NCBI RefSeq assembly: GCF_900169085.1
Contig: NZ_LT821323.1
Coordinates: forward strand, 744,001 to 808,000
DNA: 64,000 nucleotides
Direction of reading: 5' to 3'
From: Chlamydia suis
GTDB taxonomy: Bacteria > Chlamydiota > Chlamydiia > Chlamydiales > Chlamydiaceae
Shown here: piece after piece, positions 1 through 8,117 of the stretch
Layout of the letters: every line of letters begins with the position of its first letter
How positions within the stretch are numbered: the first letter of the stretch is position 1
Translations under genes and position numbers: made by a program
The notes under the pieces: generated by a model
Seen by the model: the letters and a program-made list of their open reading frames with translations, nothing else
The model's database searches: none
What the model was told of the DNA's origin: nothing

Positions 1-197
1 CGAACATCTCCTGCTAAACGCAAAACCCCATCGCGTTTGCGAGTTTCCACAAACCCTCTGGAATTCAAATAAGCATCTAAATCTTCAATAGACCATAGCC
101 GGCTATCCATGGAATTGACTAGAGTAGACGCTTCTCCCGCTACTCCACAAGCCAATAACAATGCGCCTACAAACCCTTTATAAAAGTATTTTTTCAT
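1..197 (-). CDS. Secreted 76-kDa-homologue protein, N-terminal part (CT623-like)
   Basis: This minus-strand gene runs off the left edge, so only its first 65 codons are present. The ATG complements 195-197. The protein opens MKKYFYKGF, followed by a hydrophobic stretch GALLLACGVAG and then EAS, which reads as a Sec signal peptide, possibly cleaved after residue 22 or so. The mature part begins STLVNSMDSRLWSIEDLDAYL. By gene order (next to murJ) it should be the chlamydial CHLPN 76-kDa homologue CT623, a protein thought to be exported into the inclusion; that identity is recalled from synteny. No enzymatic function can be given. murJ lies upstream on the same strand, separated by about 240 bp that includes a terminator, so this gene probably has its own promoter. 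Confidence 0.7.
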   Translation of the reverse strand, partial: MKKYFYKGFVGALLLACGVAGEASTLVNSMDSRLWSIEDLDAYLNSRGFVETRKRDGVLRLAGDV

Positions 198-415
198 AAT
201 GTCCTTAGCATAATTTGACATCTCGTACAACCGACCCATAGTTTGTATGTTGTTGAGAAATGCTCTCAGTATTCTCTTTTCCTGGGACGCTTGATAGTTT
301 CGCAAATGGTTACAATTCTCTTACTTACACAAGCAGGATCGTAACCAGTCCAAACACTATAGCTTAGGACGGATTTTTTCTAAAAATACAGTTCTATTCT
401 TAAAGGAAAAAGAAG

Positions 416-449
416 TCCTAAGAGACTAGTAACAGCTAGTTTCTTAGGA
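416..449 (-). terminator. Terminator hairpin at the 3' end of murJ
   Basis: A 14-bp stem (416-429 with 436-449, one G-T wobble) closes a 6-base loop and overlaps the murJ stop codon at 436-438. Reading on the minus strand it is followed by a T-rich stretch (CTTCTTTTTCCTTT), so it can act as an intrinsic terminator that separates murJ from the secreted-protein gene. Confidence 0.65.
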
Positions 450-2046
450 TAGACTGATGCCCTTTCCAATATTGGAAGGATGTGAGATTCAGAAGATCTT
501 CCGCTCTCAGAACCTTTGCCAGCCCAAATAGGACAGCTAAGAAAAGAGCTGATTCAGCAAAAAACACTTCACACTGATCTAAGAAAGACTCTAAAGGTTT
601 TGCTGGATTTGCCAGGGGGTGGATGAACACTACGTATGTAGTGTTAGTCAAAATATTAATTCCAATCGTAATAAACGCGGCAAGAATCGTTGTTACAACT
701 GTTTTTCCACTCTCTTTAAAAGTCTTCCACATTAATCCCTTGTAAATAGGCAAGCTCTTTCCTGCATAATACCATAAAATAGCCAATTGGCTCCAAGAGG
801 CTACAGAGGTCGCATAAGCTAAAACAGCAACATGTTTGCAAACAAAACATCCAACTATGTTGAGAATCATGTTCGCAACGGCAGCAGCAATGCCTACAAG
901 CATGGGCACTTTATAATTGCGTCTAGCATAGAACAGGGCAGAAACAAGGGGAGCTAAAGCCATAGGGATAATACTCCCACTATATCCCCGAAGCACTTCT
1001 ACAATGGCATGCACAGCTGTGGTCGGGAAAACTCCATGCTCATAAAGCACGCGCACCCCAGGTAAAGCTAGCAACAACAACCCCATAGTCATCACTAACA
1101 TCACAGCTACCGTAAGCTTCAAGGAAAACCGCAAAAGAGCATATCCTTGTTGATGTTCATTATCTTGAACACAACGAGAAATCGCGGGAAGAAGGACCGT
1201 AAATACCCCGAGCCCAAATAAATGAACAGGCAGCTGCTGTATACGGACAGAATACATGAGATATAAGGGGCCAACCTCATTGAGGTATCTTGCAAGCCAC
1301 ATATCACACAGCAAATTCAACTGGAAAATCCCCATCGATAATAACCCGAGAGAAAGCGGAGCAATTAATGCACGAATACTATCGCGCTCTTTTGGAGTTT
1401 CCCTACTTTGCCCTAAAAACTTCATGACCCCAGGAAGCGTTACCGCCCACTCTAGAACAAAGCCCACAACAAGAACCACCGCCAATCCAAAAATACGATT
1501 GCGCGGATCATAATTTCTCGCTAAAAATACGGTTCCTATCCACAGTACATTAACAACAGAAGGAGCTAATCCCACGCTCAAAAACTTCTTTTCACAATGC
1601 AACAACGTGGAATTCACGGTATACATCATCAGAAAAATTCCTGACGGAAGCAGAATAATCGTTAAAAGTAACGTATCGAATAAACTTCCAGTAACGCAAG
1701 AACACCAGACGCCAAGCCCTAATTCTATAACTAAAGTAAATATTATGGCGCTGTAACAAAAGAATTTAGAAAAGCTTCTAAAGAAAAAAGTTGCTCTAGA
1801 AATATCCTGCGCACGTAGAAACTCAAAATGCGGAATAAAAGCGAGCCCGAGAATAGGCCCCCCTAAAAGTTTTCGTAAAAAAAAGATGGTCCGAAAAGCC
1901 AACCAAAAAGAAGCCACTAGGGGATCTGCGCCGAAATAGGTAGCCATAACAATCTCGCGCAACATCCCAGTAAGACGGCTAAAAAATGTTCCGGACAACA
2001 AATTAAACAACGAGCGCACTAGCGACCCTTCATCGTCTTTTCTCAT
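436..2046 (-). CDS. murJ: Lipid II flippase MurJ (MviN)
   Basis: Integral membrane protein of the MOP/MurJ family, which flips lipid-linked peptidoglycan precursor (lipid II) across the inner membrane; chlamydiae use it for their septal peptidoglycan. The polypeptide has about 14 hydrophobic segments and the MurJ N-terminal signature SGTFFSRLTGMLREIVMA with the conserved arginines, then GADPLVASFWLAFR. The reading frame is open 10 codons further up, but I chose the ATG at 2046 (MRKDDEGSLV) because a strong GAGGAG ribosome site sits 4 bases before it; this gives 536 residues, a usual length for the family. It is followed by a terminator hairpin overlapping its stop codon. It is transcribed away from nfo, with about 170 bp between them. 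Confidence 0.93.
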   Translation of the reverse strand: MRKDDEGSLVRSLFNLLSGTFFSRLTGMLREIVMATYFGADPLVASFWLAFRTIFFLRKLLGGPILGLAFIPHFEFLRAQDISRATFFFRSFSKFFCYSAIIFTLVIELGLGVWCSCVTGSLFDTLLLTIILLPSGIFLMMYTVNSTLLHCEKKFLSVGLAPSVVNVLWIGTVFLARNYDPRNRIFGLAVVLVVGFVLEWAVTLPGVMKFLGQSRETPKERDSIRALIAPLSLGLLSMGIFQLNLLCDMWLARYLNEVGPLYLMYSVRIQQLPVHLFGLGVFTVLLPAISRCVQDNEHQQGYALLRFSLKLTVAVMLVMTMGLLLLALPGVRVLYEHGVFPTTAVHAIVEVLRGYSGSIIPMALAPLVSALFYARRNYKVPMLVGIAAAVANMILNIVGCFVCKHVAVLAYATSVASWSQLAILWYYAGKSLPIYKGLMWKTFKESGKTVVTTILAAFITIGINILTNTTYVVFIHPLANPAKPLESFLDQCEVFFAESALFLAVLFGLAKVLRAEDLLNLTSFQYWKGHQSILRN

Positions 2047-2216
2047 CCTTCTCCTCTTTCTTTTCATTTTGAGCATTTTCAGCTCTATTTACCGAAATAC
2101 GGCTAATCACATTTTTCTGATAATGCAATAACTTCCGCTATTCTCGCTATTTATAGTTTCTTTAATCAAAAGCCTCTGGCAATCTTCTATCATGAATGAT
2201 TAGATAGAGCCTGGTT

Positions 2217-3089
2217 ATGTTCATCCTTCCTCCTCCCCAAGAACCTTTATTAGGAGCCCACACGTCTGCTTCCGGAGGACTCCATAACGCTCTTTATGAG
2301 GGGCGAGACATCGGCGCAACGACCGTTCAGCTATTTACTGCCAACCAACGTCAATGGAAACGACGTTCTTTAACGCAGAATATGGTAGAGCAATTCAGAA
2401 TAGCCCTAGAAGAGACTTCTTTATCGTACATAATGAGTCATGCCGGCTATTTGAATAATCCTGGGGCCCCCAACCCTGAGATACTGGAAAAAACTCGTAT
2501 TTGCATGCATCAAGAAATCGTCGATTGCATCGCTCTAGGTATTTCTTTTGTTAACTTTCACCCTGGAGCGGCTCTTTCGAAAGAGAAAGAGAGCTGCCTG
2601 GACCGAGCAATTACCAGCTTCTCACAACTAGCTCCCCTTTTCGAAACAGATCCCCCTCTTGTTGTTCTTCTTGAGACCACAGCAGGCCAAGGCTCCTTGA
2701 TAGGAAGCTCTTTTGAAGAACTTGCTTATCTGATCCAGGGATTGAAAGCACACATACCTGTGGGCGTTTGTTTAGATACTTGCCATATTTTCGCTGCTGG
2801 GTACGACATTTCTTCTCCAGAAGGTTGGGAACAAGTCCTAAAACATTTTGATGAGGTTATTGGTCTTTCTTTTTTACGAGCGCTTCACTTGAACGACTCT
2901 GTTTTTGATCTTGGAAAGAATAAGGACCGTCACGCTCCCATTGGAGAAGGCTGCATAGGATCAGAAAGTTTTTGCTTTCTCATGCGCGATGAGCGCACAC
3001 GCAAGCTTCCTAAATACTTGGAAACTCCTGGAGGCCCAGACTTATGGACAAAAGAGATCCGTTTTTTACAAAAAGCGAGCACACGTTAA
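2217..3089 (+). CDS. nfo: Endonuclease IV (AP endonuclease)
   Basis: Zinc-dependent apurinic/apyrimidinic endonuclease that cuts 5' of abasic sites in base-excision repair. The 290-residue sequence has the family's TIM-barrel motifs in order: GAHTSASGG near residue 14, the FTANQRQW segment, [16 protein letters not shown] around 116, a [13 protein letters not shown] glutamate ligand segment near 150, [15 protein letters not shown] near 184 and [22 protein letters not shown] near 224. All expected His, Glu and Asp metal ligands are visible. The ATG at 2217 is the first in frame; no strong ribosome site is seen. It is convergent with rpsD, and a hairpin between them can terminate both. Confidence 0.95.
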   Translation: MFILPPPQEPLLGAHTSASGGLHNALYEGRDIGATTVQLFTANQRQWKRRSLTQNMVEQFRIALEETSLSYIMSHAGYLNNPGAPNPEILEKTRICMHQEIVDCIALGISFVNFHPGAALSKEKESCLDRAITSFSQLAPLFETDPPLVVLLETTAGQGSLIGSSFEELAYLIQGLKAHIPVGVCLDTCHIFAAGYDISSPEGWEQVLKHFDEVIGLSFLRALHLNDSVFDLGKNKDRHAPIGEGCIGSESFCFLMRDERTRKLPKYLETPGGPDLWTKEIRFLQKASTR

Positions 3090-3117
3090 GAGTTAAAAAT
3101 TCTAGTTTCGCGTAAGC

Positions 3118-3145
3118 AAAAAAAAGCCCCGAAAATCGGGGCTTT
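3118..3145 (-). terminator. Intrinsic terminator between nfo and rpsD
   Basis: A perfect 10-bp GC-rich stem (3123-3132 with 3136-3145) has a 3-base loop. On the minus strand it is followed by eight T residues (plus-strand A run 3118-3125), a textbook terminator for rpsD. The stem may also stop nfo transcripts coming the other way, although no long T run follows on the plus strand. Confidence 0.85.
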
Positions 3146-3174
3146 GAAAGCTTTACAACTAGTCCAGCGACTGA

Positions 3175-3804
3175 CTATGTTCTGTGAGATAAAAACTCGC
3201 AGATAACAGAAACGTTCACTGGCAAAGGAAGCTGAGAAGCTATCTGATCCAGTTCTGGAGCCACAACCAACTCCCCTTTGCAAGCTGCTTTATCAAGCGA
3301 CAAATAGGCTGGAAGAGAACTCTGATCTTTGTTTTCCAAAGACTCTGTAACTATAGCTAATCGTTTGGATTTTTCTTTCAAAGAGATCTGCATACCGGGG
3401 CGAACAAAGAAAGAACGTCTGTCCACTTTCTTTCCATTCACCAGAACGTGTCCGTGAGAGACCAACTGCTGAGCAGCAAAAATAGTCTTAGCAAAACCTA
3501 AGCGGTAAACAATGTTATCCAAGCGACATTCAAATTTTTCCAAAAAGAGTTGTGCAACATTCCCTTGCTTGTTTACAACCTCTTTGTAAGCCTTGACTAA
3601 CTGCTTTTCTAAGATCATCCCATAGCAAGCTTTTAACTTTTGCTTTTCCTCTAACTGTAGACCATAGTCAGATTTCTTTTTTCTCTGCATGCCGTGCTGA
3701 CCCGGAGGATTGGGTTTTCTCAGCAAAGGGTTCCGACCTCTCCCAAAGATGTTAGCTCCAAAACGTCTCGCAATTCTGTTTTTAGGGCCACAATATCTCG
3801 CCAT
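3175..3804 (-). CDS. rpsD: 30S ribosomal protein S4
   Basis: Primary 16S rRNA-binding protein of the small subunit, 209 residues, normal length. It begins [16 protein letters not shown] and carries the S4 RNA-binding domain ([16 protein letters not shown], then [20 protein letters not shown] near residues 100-130). The N-terminal region has PPGQHG, typical of S4. In many bacteria rpsD lies with rpoA and rpsM/K; here it stands alone between nfo and trhO, with its own predicted promoter upstream and its own terminator. Confidence 0.97.
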   Translation of the reverse strand: MARYCGPKNRIARRFGANIFGRGRNPLLRKPNPPGQHGMQRKKKSDYGLQLEEKQKLKACYGMILEKQLVKAYKEVVNKQGNVAQLFLEKFECRLDNIVYRLGFAKTIFAAQQLVSHGHVLVNGKKVDRRSFFVRPGMQISLKEKSKRLAIVTESLENKDQSSLPAYLSLDKAACKGELVVAPELDQIASQLPLPVNVSVICEFLSHRT

Positions 3805-3907
3805 GTTCAGTCCTTGTTTTATTCCTTAAAAAACATCGCCTCGCTATTTTTTTCTGGGAGACGTTGTTGAACGCGAGTTACCCGCGCTTGACAAAATACA
3901 AAAGAGC

Positions 3908-3936
3908 ATTCTAGTTCTATTTCCAATTTTCTACAA
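3908..3936 (-). promoter_or_regulatory. Predicted sigma66 promoter of rpsD
   Basis: On the minus strand a TTGTAG box (3931-3936) lies 17 bp before TAGAAT (3908-3913), about 105 bp upstream of the rpsD start. The leader also holds an inverted CGCG...CGCG element around 3872-3885. This is a sequence match only. Confidence 0.4.
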
Positions 3937-4067
3937 TCGAATTCCTAGATTCCTATCCCTAAAAAATACTTCTTATTTAAAAACCCTCAAAAAACAAGTC
4001 GATTAATCTTGCTTTTTGTTTAGAAAATTCTAGAAAAGATTTCTTTTTATTTCTTCATCAAAACTCT

Positions 4068-4095
4068 TTGATCTTTTCTTTTTATCTCGTATACT
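4068..4095 (+). promoter_or_regulatory. Predicted sigma66 promoter of trhO
   Basis: TTGATC (4068-4073), 16-bp spacer, TATACT (4090-4095). It lies 89 bp before the trhO start codon in an AT-rich divergent region shared with rpsD. This is a sequence match only. Confidence 0.45.
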
Positions 4096-4183
4096 CTCTC
4101 TCGACCCTAAAAAAGTTGCTTGAATAGACTTTAAGCTTCTGGTTTCAGTCGTAGGGCAGGTTTTCAGCATACAGGATATCTTC

Positions 4184-5167
4184 ATGGAAAAGAATTATTA
4201 TGCTTTAGCGTATTATTACTTTGGCTCTGTAAGCAATCCTCATGAAGAAATTGCTTTGCATAAGCAATTATTCAAGAACATGGATGTTTCTTGCCGAATT
4301 TATATCTCTGAAGAAGGCATTAACGGTCAGTTTAGCGGTTATCAGCCAGATGCAGAGCGCTACATGGCATGGCTAAAGCAACGCCCAGATTTTGCGAACG
4401 TAAAATTTAAAATTCACCACGTTAAAGAAAATGTTTTTCCTAGGGTTACTGTAAAATATCGCAAAGAGTTGGTTGCTTTGGGATGCTCTGTTGATACCAG
4501 CAAGCAGGGAAAACACATTTCTCCCGAGGAGTGGCATGCAAAACTTCAAGAGAATCGTTGTTTAGTTTTAGATGTTCGAAACAACTATGAGTGGAAAATT
4601 GGCCATTTTGAAAATGCTGTTCTTCCAGATATTGAGACGTTCCGAGAGTTCCCTGCTTATGCAGACCGCCTTGCTCAAGAACACGATCCTGCAAATACCC
4701 CGATAATGATGTATTGCACTGGAGGAATTCGTTGTGAACTCTACTCCGCGCTTCTTTTGGAAAAAGGCTTCAAAGAAGTGTATCAATTGGATGGCGGTGT
4801 TATTGCCTATGGTCTAAAAATGGGTACCGGGAAGTGGAAAGGCAAGCTATTCGTGTTTGACGATCGCATGGCCGTACCTATCGACGAAGCAGACCCTGAT
4901 GTTACTCCCATTTCACGCTGTTCTCTTTGTAATATAGAATCTGACACGTATTACAATTGTGCAAATACGGACTGCAATAATCTGTTCCTTTGCTGTGAAT
5001 CTTGCATCACAACGCATAAAGGATGTTGTTCAACAGAATGCTCTCAAGCACCTCGTATTCGAGTATTTTCTGCAGAAAGAGGAAACAAACCTTTCCGAAG
5101 AAAGCATTTATGCCCAACTATTGAGCAATGCTGTTGCGCGACGGTAAAATCTTCTCAACAAGACTAA
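4184..5167 (+). CDS. trhO: tRNA uridine-34 hydroxylase TrhO (YceA), rhodanese fold
   Basis: Member of the TrhO/UPF0176 family, which makes 5-hydroxyuridine at the wobble base of some tRNAs using oxygen. The 327-residue protein has the N-terminal YceA domain (residues about 1-100, with EEGINGQFSG), a rhodanese domain (about 120-215) with LDVRNNYEWKIGHFENA and the active-site loop MMYCTGGIRCE, catalytic Cys near residue 178, and a C-terminal tail rich in cysteines (CSLCNIES, CANTDCNNLFLCCESC), probably a metal site. This matches the longer form of the family. It is monocistronic, with its own promoter and a terminator just after the stop. Confidence 0.92.
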   Translation: MEKNYYALAYYYFGSVSNPHEEIALHKQLFKNMDVSCRIYISEEGINGQFSGYQPDAERYMAWLKQRPDFANVKFKIHHVKENVFPRVTVKYRKELVALGCSVDTSKQGKHISPEEWHAKLQENRCLVLDVRNNYEWKIGHFENAVLPDIETFREFPAYADRLAQEHDPANTPIMMYCTGGIRCELYSALLLEKGFKEVYQLDGGVIAYGLKMGTGKWKGKLFVFDDRMAVPIDEADPDVTPISRCSLCNIESDTYYNCANTDCNNLFLCCESCITTHKGCCSTECSQAPRIRVFSAERGNKPFRRKHLCPTIEQCCCATVKSSQQD

Positions 5168-5199
5168 AAAAAGAGAGGCGTCCTTTTTGGGACGCCTCT
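5166..5199. terminator. Bidirectional terminator between trhO and the prenyl synthase
   Basis: A 10-bp stem (5174-5183 with 5190-5199) with a T-rich loop lies between the two convergent genes. The A run 5166-5172 becomes a T run for the minus-strand transcript; on the plus strand the hairpin begins 6 bases after the trhO stop codon. Confidence 0.8.
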
Positions 5200-5233
5200 T
5201 CCAAAGTCTTCTAGATGCAAGTTAGCACAACTG

Positions 5234-6112
5234 TTATTTATTTCTTTTATAAAAAACACGCTGGCACAACCCTTCTAAGGGCTTCACGAGTTTTAGCCCC
5301 TCATCCTTCAGCAAACAAAGATTTTTAATACACTGCTCAAAAGCTTTATCAAGTAAATCTTTCGCAGCTTGCTCTCCAAAAAGAAGAGCATAATTCAGTT
5401 TTTTTTCTTCCTGATCATCTTGATGCAAATCAGCAAGATCATCTCGTATTTGAAAAAGAATCCCAAAATGTTCTGCAAAGGCAGAGACCAAAGAGGCGCA
5501 TTCTCGTGCTCCGCCTCCAAATAACCATCCAGCTACACAAGCTATTTCAAAAAGAGCCCCGGTTTTCTTCTTGATAATACCTAAAACACTCTCTTGCGTG
5601 AAATCCTGAAAGAAGACGTCTTCATATTGTCCCCCTAAAATCCCTCCAACACCAAAGCGCTGTTCAATTAGCTCTAAAATGTCCTCATAAGCATCCTCTA
5701 CCTCTTGTTGAACAGAAACCCTCTCTTTCAAAATCTTTGCATTTTTTCGGATCCTTGCATAAGCAGCAGGAATCAGCGCATACGAAGCAAGGAGAGCAGA
5801 AGCTTCATCAAAAGCCTTATGCACAGCCGGCTTTCCTCTACGCATGTCATCATTATCCATGCAAGGCAGATCATCTGCTATTAACGTGGAAGTGTGGATA
5901 TATTCCACAGCGATGGCTGTATCCAAAACTTCTCGTCCCTTTTGGAGGCCATCTGCAAACAGACAAACGAGCAAAGGACGCACACGCTTCCCTCCACTCA
6001 AAAGAGCATACTCTATGGGTCTCCGTAATCCCTGTTGAGCATTTCCAAAATCCTCTAAAGAATCGCGGAGCTTGTTTTCCACCTTCGATCGATAATCATT
6101 AAAATCATCCAT
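5234..6112 (-). CDS. ispA: Polyprenyl diphosphate synthase (IspA-like)
   Basis: Short-chain trans-prenyltransferase that condenses isopentenyl diphosphate with allylic diphosphates, giving farnesyl or geranylgeranyl diphosphate for undecaprenyl and quinone synthesis. Both aspartate-rich motifs are present: first DDLPCMDND at residues 80-88 (DDx4D, bacterial type), second RDDLADLHQ near residue 220, plus GGKRVRPLL for the diphosphate-binding Lys/Arg. The frame is open to a TTG at 6142, but the ATG at 6112 (MDDFNDYRSK) gives 292 residues, usual for the family. It lies 53 bp after the GlmU-like gene on the same strand and is likely cotranscribed with it. Product chain length cannot be decided from sequence. 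Confidence 0.88.
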   Translation of the reverse strand: MDDFNDYRSKVENKLRDSLEDFGNAQQGLRRPIEYALLSGGKRVRPLLVCLFADGLQKGREVLDTAIAVEYIHTSTLIADDLPCMDNDDMRRGKPAVHKAFDEASALLASYALIPAAYARIRKNAKILKERVSVQQEVEDAYEDILELIEQRFGVGGILGGQYEDVFFQDFTQESVLGIIKKKTGALFEIACVAGWLFGGGARECASLVSAFAEHFGILFQIRDDLADLHQDDQEEKKLNYALLFGEQAAKDLLDKAFEQCIKNLCLLKDEGLKLVKPLEGLCQRVFYKRNK

Positions 6113-6165
6113 TTTAGAGCAACCGCCTACTTTTTTTATCAAAGTCTACCCAACCAATCTTCTTC

Positions 6166-6783
6166 CTAATCAACCGTTTGATTAGGAAGAATTTTTGTTG
6201 TGCTAACTACAGAACATCCGGGATTAAGCACGGTATTACACCCAACACTTACTCCTCGGCCTAGAAAAGCTCCTAATTTTTTTCTTTGTGTATCATATCG
6301 CTCGCCAGAATAACGGAAGAAAACGGTTTTTCCATCCAATCGAAAGTTTGCGCAACGAACTCCAGCTCCTAAATTCACCCGAGCCCCAAGAACAGAATCC
6401 CCTACATAAGCAAAGTGAGCCGCCTTAACATGGTGCCCTAAATAGCTATTTTTGATCTCAGAACAATGTCCAACCACACTGTGAGCTCCTGTTATTACAC
6501 CGCCTCGAATATACGCACCATGACGAACCTGTGTGTAAGGTCCGATAATGCATGGCCCGCAAATATATGCCCCAGACTCTACATAAGCTCCTTCTTGGAT
6601 CTCAATAGTCTCTGCATTTTTTAAATACACACCGGACTCAAGATGTCCCAAAATCCCAGAAAAGGTATGTGAAGAGAGTTTTTTTTCTAAGAGAGTTAGA
6701 ATAGACCAAACAAATTCCGCCTGACTCACAATCTCTGGATAGAGAAAATCTTCCGGGGAAAAAAACGAGGCTGCTAAAACCAT
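6166..6783 (-). CDS. GlmU-like left-handed beta-helix acyltransferase
   Basis: A 205-residue protein with hexapeptide repeats typical of a left-handed beta helix, for example GAYVESGAYICGPCIIGPYTQVRHGAYI split over several turns, then GARVNLGAGVRCANFRLDG, LGAFLGRGVSVGCNTVLNPGC. The repeats and the LGAGV...NFRLDG segment resemble the C-terminal acetyltransferase half of GlmU. There is no N-terminal uridylyltransferase domain, so if it works in UDP-GlcNAc synthesis a separate uridylyltransferase is needed. The first 55 residues are not helical-repeat sequence. The ATG at 6783 has GGAG 6 bases upstream. It is the C. trachomatis CT629 position; substrate assignment is inference. Confidence 0.75.
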   Translation of the reverse strand: MVLAASFFSPEDFLYPEIVSQAEFVWSILTLLEKKLSSHTFSGILGHLESGVYLKNAETIEIQEGAYVESGAYICGPCIIGPYTQVRHGAYIRGGVITGAHSVVGHCSEIKNSYLGHHVKAAHFAYVGDSVLGARVNLGAGVRCANFRLDGKTVFFRYSGERYDTQRKKLGAFLGRGVSVGCNTVLNPGCSVVSTTKILPNQTVD

Positions 6784-6852
6784 ACTCAGCTCCTGCTATA
6801 AGCTTAGGCAGGTATTTAAGCACCCCTAGTTGTTTTAAGAAAGCTTTGTATC

Positions 6853-7518
6853 TTACTGTGCAAGATTTTTATTCTCATCATCAGAAAACAAATACCCAAC
6901 ACCACGCACTGTGACAATTCTATTTCCGTAGACGCCTAGCTTTTTCCTTAAAGAGGCTATGTGTACATCTACATTTCTCGCCACAATTGCTTTAGCGTGA
7001 TTTTTGATTTCCTCAAGAAGATGCTTGCGCAAACAAAGATGACCTTTGTTCAGTAAAAGCCTTTTCAAAATGCCAGATTCAGAGGGTGTTAGATGAATAG
7101 TTCCTCCAGGAGTTTCTACCACCAGTTTCAGAACATGGAATACGTTTGGACCAAAGCGAATACTTTCTGGAACAGATTGTAAAGAACCTTGAGAAAAAAA
7201 AGCGCCTATAGCCGCTTTTAAGATTCTAGGCGTGATGGGCCGAGTTAAAAACCAAAAACCCCGCTCTAAAAGATCGATACAGATCTCTTCGTCAAAAAAA
7301 TCTAACAAAACTAAAACAAAACTTTCTTCCAAGAATTTAGGAGCAAGAATCTGTTTAGGAAGTAATGAATATTCGCAAACAATTAAGTCTGCGGACGCAT
7401 CTTGTTTGTATTGCTGACCGATTGTGCACCGATATTCTTCAGGATTAAGTAATTCTTTTGTGTGAAAAAATAAATCCCAATTCTCACTGACCAGTAGCAC
7501 ATGTTTAGGCCCAGCCAT
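6853..7518 (-). CDS. chxR: Atypical OmpR/PhoB-family regulator ChxR
   Basis: A DNA-binding protein with an N-terminal receiver-like domain (about 1-115) and a C-terminal winged helix (about 120-221; PGGTIHLTPSESGILKRLLL, then NVDVHIASLRKKLG and IVTVRGVGYLF). The receiver lacks the phosphorylation residues: the acidic pocket is SEN in place of DD, the phosphoacceptor position reads CEYSLLP (Glu for Asp), and the conserved Lys is Arg in LTRPITP. This is the known feature of chlamydial ChxR, which dimerises and activates transcription without phosphorylation. There is no sensor kinase gene beside it. The GlmU-like and prenyl synthase genes follow on the same strand. Confidence 0.93.
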   Translation of the reverse strand: MAGPKHVLLVSENWDLFFHTKELLNPEEYRCTIGQQYKQDASADLIVCEYSLLPKQILAPKFLEESFVLVLLDFFDEEICIDLLERGFWFLTRPITPRILKAAIGAFFSQGSLQSVPESIRFGPNVFHVLKLVVETPGGTIHLTPSESGILKRLLLNKGHLCLRKHLLEEIKNHAKAIVARNVDVHIASLRKKLGVYGNRIVTVRGVGYLFSDDENKNLAQ

Positions 7519-7678
7519 ATAAACAAACCCATTTAATTATTAGATTACCTAATACAATAAAAATAATTTTTGCCAACCCCCAAAAAAAGCCGATATCTTC
7601 AGACTTTTTTTCAAGTTTCGATTACACTGCTTTTGCAATAAACAGTTACTCCTCCACGATCTAAAAATTTGTGAGACA

Positions 7679-7933
7679 ATGAAAACATTAATTGATAACA
7701 ACATCGTTAGATTCAAAAACATCTCTAAAACCAAGCAAGGGATTTTTGTTAATTTTCAAGTTAAAGGGGAACGTGGCGGGGCTTCTTTTACCGCTTCTAT
7801 CGCGGTGGATATCGATGCAGCAGACGTCTCGGCAGGAGATTCTTTAGAAACCATTATCGAGCGTTGCGCCCTCATTGGTATTCGAGAATTTCAGAAATGT
7901 GAATTCCAGTTCGAAGGGATTACCTGTTTATAA
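7679..7933 (+). CDS. Small conserved chlamydial protein (CT631-like)
   Basis: An 84-residue acidic protein starting MKTLIDNNIVRFKN. It has no signal peptide or membrane segment and looks like a small alpha/beta domain (GIFVNFQVKGERGG, FTASIAVDIDAADV, then an amphipathic segment ETIIERCALIGIREFQKCEF). I do not recognise a characterised family. It is divergent from chxR, with 160 bp between them, and is followed 104 bp later by tRNA-Pro. Coding status is supported by its isolated position, good codon use and synteny with CT631. Confidence 0.7.
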   Translation: MKTLIDNNIVRFKNISKTKQGIFVNFQVKGERGGASFTASIAVDIDAADVSAGDSLETIIERCALIGIREFQKCEFQFEGITCL

Positions 7934-7974
7934 CAGATCCTTTTAGAGTTTTTTATTCTTTATAGCTAAATAGC

Positions 7975-8002
7975 TTGACTCCGAAAATCATTATTGTAAA
8001 AC
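7975..8002 (+). promoter_or_regulatory. Predicted promoter of tRNA-Pro
   Basis: TTGACT (7975-7980), 16-bp spacer and TAAAAC (7997-8002) lie 34 bp before the tRNA-Pro 5' end. The -35 box is near consensus. Confidence 0.45.
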
Positions 8003-8036
8003 TGTGAGTGGTTAACACCCAGCTTTTTATCCTTTT

Positions 8037-8110
8037 CTGGATGTAGCGCAGCCTGGTAGCGCACTTGCATGGGGTGCAAGGGGGCGGAGGTTCAAATCCT
8101 CTCATCCAGA
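8037..8110 (+). tRNA. tRNA-Pro (anticodon GGG)
   Basis: A full cloverleaf of 74 bases: acceptor CTGGATG with CATCCAG (8103-8109) and discriminator A, D arm GCGC...GCGC, anticodon stem CTTGC/GCAAG with loop ATGGGGT giving anticodon GGG at 8071-8073, and T loop TTCAAAT. The CCA tail is not encoded. Confidence 0.95.
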
Positions 8111-8117
8111 ATTTTAT